Below are positions 48,428 to 51,531 of a DNA stretch of 51,531 nucleotides, one piece after another. The notes beneath the pieces were generated by a model that was given only the letters and a program-made list of their open reading frames with translations, ran no database searches and was not told the DNA's origin. Source of the DNA: Gemmatimonadota bacterium (GTDB taxonomy: Bacteria; Gemmatimonadota; Gemmatimonadetes; Gemmatimonadales; Gemmatimonadaceae); contig JARIEV010000008.1 in the NCBI GenBank assembly GCA_031127225.1, positions 1-51,531 of the forward strand, read 5' to 3'. The first letter of the stretch is position 1; each line of letters begins with the position of its first letter. The translations under genes were made by a program, and so were the position numbers.

Positions 48428-49090
48428 TCAGGCGATCCCCATGTTCGCCGCCGCGAGCAGGATCTGCAGCTCGCCGATCGTACGCGTCATCGAGCGGTTG
48501 AGCTCCTCGAAGTCCGCGATCTGATCGATGCGCGCCGTGAGCCGGTGCCGCTCGGAGCGGCTGAGCAGCGCATCGAGCAGGGTGGTGGCCCGCAGCAGCC
48601 CCACCAGCAGCGAGTCGCGCGGGTCGGGGATCTCGTCGTTGTTCAGCAGCGTCATCACGCGGCTCTTCACCTCGCGCTCTTCCAGCCCGCTCGTGGGCGG
48701 ATACACCCGCGTCTTGAACACCCACAGCAGCCGCTTTTCCACCGACTGCAGCACCCCCCGGTGCACGAGGGCCGCGATGATGCGGTCGCGCGTGTCCGTC
48801 CCCGTGGCCAGCCGGTTCATCCATTCGGCCGTCGGCCGCGGCGTGGGGTCGGCGCCGATCTGCGCGAGGACCTCATCCAACAGGGCGTTCCCCGTGGGCG
48901 CCGTGGAGAGCACCGTGAGCGACTGCTCGTCGGTGTCGATGCGCCCCAGCAGCGTGAGATCCATCACCAACGCGGCCGCGCTCGCGACTTCCATGGAAAA
49001 CGGCGGCAGCGGAAGCAGGGTGCCACGCTCGTCGTCGAGGGCGACCAGCAGCAGTTCTTCAGCCAGCGTCAGGGAAGTCAGGGTGCTCAT
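48428..49090 (-). CDS. GPP34 (GOLPH3-like) family protein, copy 2
   Basis: 220 residues, same fold as the protein at 39634. LTLAEELLLVALDDERGTL, AALVMDLTLLGRIDTD, LDEVLAQIGADPT, and the central VLQSVEKRLLWVFKTRVYPP-TSGLEEREVKSRVMTLL block. The latter is almost identical in DNA to copy 1 (about 39845-39965 versus 48650-48760), stronger than the flanks. It is the first gene in a minus-strand unit with the RsbW-like and REC-PP2C genes (4-bp gap, then overlap), and copy 1 is with STAS. The recurrent pairing with partner-switch genes suggests a real functional link. ATG at 49090. A lipid-binding role in bacteria is not established. Confidence 0.87.
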   Translation of the reverse strand: MSTLTSLTLAEELLLVALDDERGTLLPLPPFSMEVASAAALVMDLTLLGRIDTDEQSLTVLSTAPTGNALLDEVLAQIGADPTPRPTAEWMNRLATGTDTRDRIIAALVHRGVLQSVEKRLLWVFKTRVYPPTSGLEEREVKSRVMTLLNNDEIPDPRDSLLVGLLRATTLLDALLSRSERHRLTARIDQIADFEELNRSMTRTIGELQILLAAANMGIA

Positions 49091-49171
49091 CGGGTCGCCT
49101 CAGGCGCGGATGTCGGAAAGGAGAGCGCGGTTGCCCGCACGGCCAATCTACCGGCCCCACGACGGAAAGCC

Positions 49172-49186
49172 ACGTGCTATCTTCGC
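49172..49186 (+). promoter_or_regulatory. Candidate promoter -10 element
   Basis: GTGCTATCTTCGCCG lies 50 bp upstream of the GTG of the MBL-like gene. Its CTATCTT matches CTATATT before the STAS gene and TACCTT before the tusA-like gene. No clear -35 is visible, so this is only a pattern match. Confidence 0.35.
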
Positions 49187-49235
49187 CGCGTCGTCCTGTT
49201 CCGACGCATACCCGCCCCCTCCCAACGAGCCGACC

Positions 49236-50069
49236 GTGCCCCACGCTGACCCGACGTTCGTGTGCACCACCTGCGGCGTCCAGTATGCACCGGCCCCCGA
49301 GCCGCCGGCCGCCTGTGTGATCTGCACCGATGAACGCCAGTACGTCCCCGGCACCGGTCAGCGCTGGACCACCTTCACGGAGCTGCCGCGCGGCCACCGC
49401 AATGCCTTTCAGCAGCTCGAGCCGCAGCTGCTGGGGATCGGCACCACGCCCACCGTCGGCATTGGCCAGCGGGCGCTCCTGCTCCGCACGCCGGCCGGCA
49501 ACGTGCTCTGGGATTGCATCTCACTGCTCGACGACGCCACCGTCGAGATCATCACCGCGCTCGGCGGCCTGCACGCCATCGCGATCTCGCACCCGCACTA
49601 CTACGCCACGATGGTGGAGTGGAGCCGCGCCTTCGGCGACGTGCCGGTGCATCTCCACGCGGCCGACCGCACGCACGTGATGCGCCCCGATGCGGCCCTG
49701 CACTTCTGGGAGGGGAGCCAGCTGCCGCTCCTGCCCGGGGTGCAGCTGGTGCAGCTGGGCGGACATTTCGCCGGCGGCACGGTGCTGCACTGGGCAGGCG
49801 GTGCCGAGGGACGCGGGGCGCTGCTCACCGGCGACATTATCCAGGTGATTCCCGATCGCCGCTACGTGGGCTTCATGCGCAGCTATCCCAACTTCATCCC
49901 GTTGCCGCCGCAGGAAGTGGAGCGCATGGCGCGGGTGGCCCACGGGTTGCCGTTCGACCGCCTCTACGGGGCGTGGTGGGATGCGCATATCGAGCGCGAC
50001 GCGCACGCGGTCGTCCAGCGCTCCGCCGCACGCCACGCCGCGTGGGGCCGCGGGATGCCCGAACCGTAG
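49236..50069 (+). CDS. Zinc-ribbon MBL-fold-like protein with degenerate metal site
   Basis: 277 residues from the GTG at 49236. An N-terminal rubredoxin/zinc-ribbon-like part has CTTCGVQYAP and CVICTDERQY (two C-x2-C pairs). The MBL fold follows: LWDCISLLDDATVEII, ISHPHYYATMVEW where the usual H-x-H-x-D-H should be, GGHFAGGTVLHW, GALLTGDIIQV, and PFDRLYGAWWDAHIER. The D and third H of the metal motif are missing (H-P-H-Y-Y-A), so hydrolase activity is doubtful or single-metal. Similar proteins exist in many bacteria without known function. The open frame upstream to 48528 is antisense to the GPP34 gene. Start choice rests on the CTATCTT element and conserved cysteines. Confidence 0.82.
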   Translation: MPHADPTFVCTTCGVQYAPAPEPPAACVICTDERQYVPGTGQRWTTFTELPRGHRNAFQQLEPQLLGIGTTPTVGIGQRALLLRTPAGNVLWDCISLLDDATVEIITALGGLHAIAISHPHYYATMVEWSRAFGDVPVHLHAADRTHVMRPDAALHFWEGSQLPLLPGVQLVQLGGHFAGGTVLHWAGGAEGRGALLTGDIIQVIPDRRYVGFMRSYPNFIPLPPQEVERMARVAHGLPFDRLYGAWWDAHIERDAHAVVQRSAARHAAWGRGMPEP

Positions 50070-50131
50070 CCCCGCCTCCACGCCCCCGCCTCATGCACAC
50101 CGCGCCCGTCACTCCTGCCCACGAGTTCTCC

Positions 50132-50965
50132 ATGACGCTGACCCGTCGCCTCGCTCCCCTGCTCGCGGCCGTCGCCATGGTCGCGACCGTCGCGGCCTGC
50201 ACCGCACCGTCCACGCCCAAGGGCGGCGCGCTGTCTTCGGGCGCGCCATCGCAGGCCGCGTACTTCGATACCACCGGCCGACGCGACGTGTATACCGGCG
50301 GCGTGCGCATGATTCCCATCACGACGCCCAAGGGCACCTTCAACGTCTGGACCAAGCGCGTGGGCAACAACCCCACCGTCAAGCTGCTCCTGCTGCACGG
50401 CGGCCCGGGGATGACGCACGAGTATTTCGAGTCGGCGGATGCGTATCTCCCCGCCGGCGGCGTGGAGTACTACTACTACGACCAGCTCGGCTCGTTCTAC
50501 AGCGATCAACCCAATGATGTGTGCCCGTACAACCGTAAGTTTTCCAAGGAATTGTCGGAGGGTTCGCCCTTCCGGCCACGTCTCTTCTTGGACGGCGTTC
50601 CTTCTCGGGAGTTGGCACTTCGAGTGTTGGGAATGGGCGTGCCCGAGTACACCGAATTGTTTCGCGGCTCGGCCATGAAGCGCGCCAAGCTCGCGGGGCT
50701 GCGGCGCAATGCGGCCGTCGTGTTGGGCAACACCGGCTCAGTGGCTGACCTCCCTGCCCTGATCATTGCTTTGGGAGACGAGCTCCCCCTCGTGCGCGGC
50801 CACGCCGCCTGGGCGGTCGGGCGGATTGGCTCCGACGCCGGCGTTGCCGCGCTGCGAGAACGCTTGGCCGTGGAGCCGGACGAATCCGTCCGCGCGGAGA
50901 TCGAGTCTGCCCTGCGCGCAGCCGACGATGCCCCGGATGAGATTTCGAGGTCTCGCGGGACATGA
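50132..50965 (+). pseudogene. Chimeric ORF: alpha/beta hydrolase N-terminus joined to QueG C-terminus
   Basis: 277 codons without a stop, yet two unrelated halves. Residues 1-128 start with a lipoprotein signal (MVATVAACTAPS) and the proline iminopeptidase beginning LLLLHGGPGMTHEYF and YYYYDQLGSFYSDQPND; the serine nucleophile and later parts are absent. From about 50513 the frame becomes the C-terminal ~150 residues of epoxyqueuosine reductase QueG: VCPYNRKFSKEL, RGSAMKRAKLAGLRRNAAVV, LGNTGSVADLPALI and VRGHAAWAVGRIGSDAG (HEAT-like tail); its iron-sulfur and cobalamin parts are missing. GC content falls at the junction. Neither half can be active. Either a recombination scar or an assembly join; a recombinase is next to it. 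ATG at 50093 is another possible start. Confidence 0.8.
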
Positions 50966-51531
50966 GGTGACGTCCTTAACGTCACCTCGGCCGTCTTGAC
51001 GTTTGCGCGGCGCTTGCCGGGAATGCGCTCCACAACAACGAGCAGATCGAGCACCCAGTAGTCGAGGATGGCAGCACGATCGTCTGCGGAGCACCGATCC
51101 CATACCTGAGCGATGTTCTTCGTCTCGTGTATGATCGCTTCCAGCTTCGCCCATGCGTCTTCGACAGAAGCAGCAAAGCGCTCAGCCTCAGATAGGTCCG
51201 ACTTTGCAGCTTGAATCTGTCGCTTGGCAGCCGCCAGCTCGCGCATGAACGCGTCGTCCTCCGACACTTCAGTGCCTTGCTCTGCTAAGTGCGATGCAGT
51301 CCGGGCGAGCACTCTGAATTTCTGTTCGCGAACAGCAACAGTCGCCTTGGCGTCATCGACGTGACGCTGTGCGTCTTTCCGACGTTCATCGCGATCAAGA
51401 AGGACCTGACGGACGTGTGTGGCGAATTCTTCGCTCGCCCGCTCGCGAACGATCAGGTCCTTGATCTTGCCTTCGAACTCTTCGGCATCAATGCTCCACA
51501 CGCTACAGTTGGCGGTGTGCATGCGCTCAAA
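50506..51531 (-). CDS. Large serine recombinase, C-terminal part, gene truncated by window edge
   Basis: Continues beyond the right edge. The part present holds the end of the zinc-ribbon (MHTANCSVW), a long coiled coil (~30-150: IKDLIVRERASEEFATHVRQ, AEDRRKDAQRHVDDAK-like), WDRCSADDRAAILDYWVLDL and VERIPGKRRANVKTAEVTL, the usual tail of recombinase/transposon resolvase-type proteins. A native stop after about 50990 is absent; the frame reads on through the antisense of the QueG tail to a TGA at 50506, almost exactly the chimera junction, so residues after ~190 are probably not native. GC here is near 57 percent. N-terminal catalytic domain is outside the window. It may have mobilised this segment. 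Confidence 0.75.
   Translation of the reverse strand, partial: FERMHTANCSVWSIDAEEFEGKIKDLIVRERASEEFATHVRQVLLDRDERRKDAQRHVDDAKATVAVREQKFRVLARTASHLAEQGTEVSEDDAFMRELAAAKRQIQAAKSDLSEAERFAASVEDAWAKLEAIIHETKNIAQVWDRCSADDRAAILDYWVLDLLVVVERIPGKRRANVKTAEVTLRTSPHVPRDLEISSGASSAARRADSISARTDSSGSTAKRSRSAATPASEPIRPTAQAAWPRTRGSSSPKAMIRAGRSATEPVLPNTTAALRRSPASLARFMAEPRNNSVYSGTPIPNTRSANSREGTPSKKRRGRKGEPSDNSLENLRLYGHTSLG
50964..50988. terminator. Perfect 10-bp hairpin after the QueG tail
   Basis: GAGGTGACGT, a 5-nt loop, then ACGTCACCTC. The stem starts inside the TGA of the chimeric ORF (50963-50965) and also lies in the recombinase frame. No T-run follows, so it may terminate transcription weakly, or be part of a recombination site. 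Confidence 0.5.

Noticed and set aside
50506-50960. Antisense part of the recombinase frame as true protein sequence
   Set aside because: Ser/Arg-rich and exactly opposite the conserved QueG tail; most likely read-through after loss of the native stop.

Overview
The window is high-GC (about 68-70 percent by eye), gene-dense chromosomal DNA. GTG and TTG starts are frequent and many genes overlap by 4 bp. A Ser/Thr kinase fused to a TolB-like and TPR region, hybrid kinases, a Tat-exported epimerase and DUF2911, CIA30 and GPP34 proteins together suggest Gemmatimonadota, close to Gemmatimonas. This is inference from gene content; no rRNA, tRNA or universal marker is present.

Layout. (1) 1-2838, minus: end of a surface-polysaccharide locus (methyltransferase, GT9 glycosyltransferase, flippase). 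(2) 2979-8835: lipoprotein sulfatase, a 5'-truncated copper monooxygenase-like remnant, a DUF2911 protein, phosphoenolpyruvate synthase and an SDR. (3) 8822-14070, minus: five genes chained by 4-bp overlaps, namely acyl-CoA synthetase, E1-alpha, E1-beta, E2 of a 2-oxoacid dehydrogenase, and an acyl carrier protein. (4) 14153-17969, minus: a zinc-ribbon SDR with an altered active site, an ester cyclase-like protein, a CIA30 protein and a Tat-exported epimerase. (5) 18053-31040, minus: the most striking block, eight tightly packed genes plus a terminal small gene. A TrpXYZ-like uptake transporter leads into a complete NHLM-type peptide exporter (HlyD-like adaptor, C39 peptidase/ABC, second ABC), then a polar amino-acid uptake transporter whose ATPase carries a C-terminal RsbW-like domain, an OB-fold lipoprotein, and a 76-residue peptide with a double-glycine leader. 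(6) 31219-33498: Ser/Thr kinase transcribed divergently from block 5. (7) 33467-49090: MBL hydrolase, TusA and DsrE-like proteins, two paralogous hybrid histidine kinases, a response-regulator cyclase, STAS, RsbW and REC-PP2C partner-switch proteins, an HATPase-GNAT fusion and two GPP34 proteins. Much of this block looks internally duplicated. (8) 49236-51531: a zinc-ribbon MBL-like protein, then a chimeric reading frame joining the front of an alpha/beta hydrolase to the tail of QueG, beside a truncated large serine recombinase. GC falls here, so this is probably the edge of an integrated element or a recombination scar.

How the genes may work together. Block 5 could export a processed peptide through the C39 exporter and import small molecules through two ABC systems from one transcript; the RsbW-like domain on an uptake ATPase could tie transport to partner-switch signalling. 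Block 7 has phosphatase, anti-sigma-like kinase and STAS antagonist genes, the classical partner switch, but no sigma factor, so the output is unknown. No CRISPR array, rRNA or tRNA was seen.
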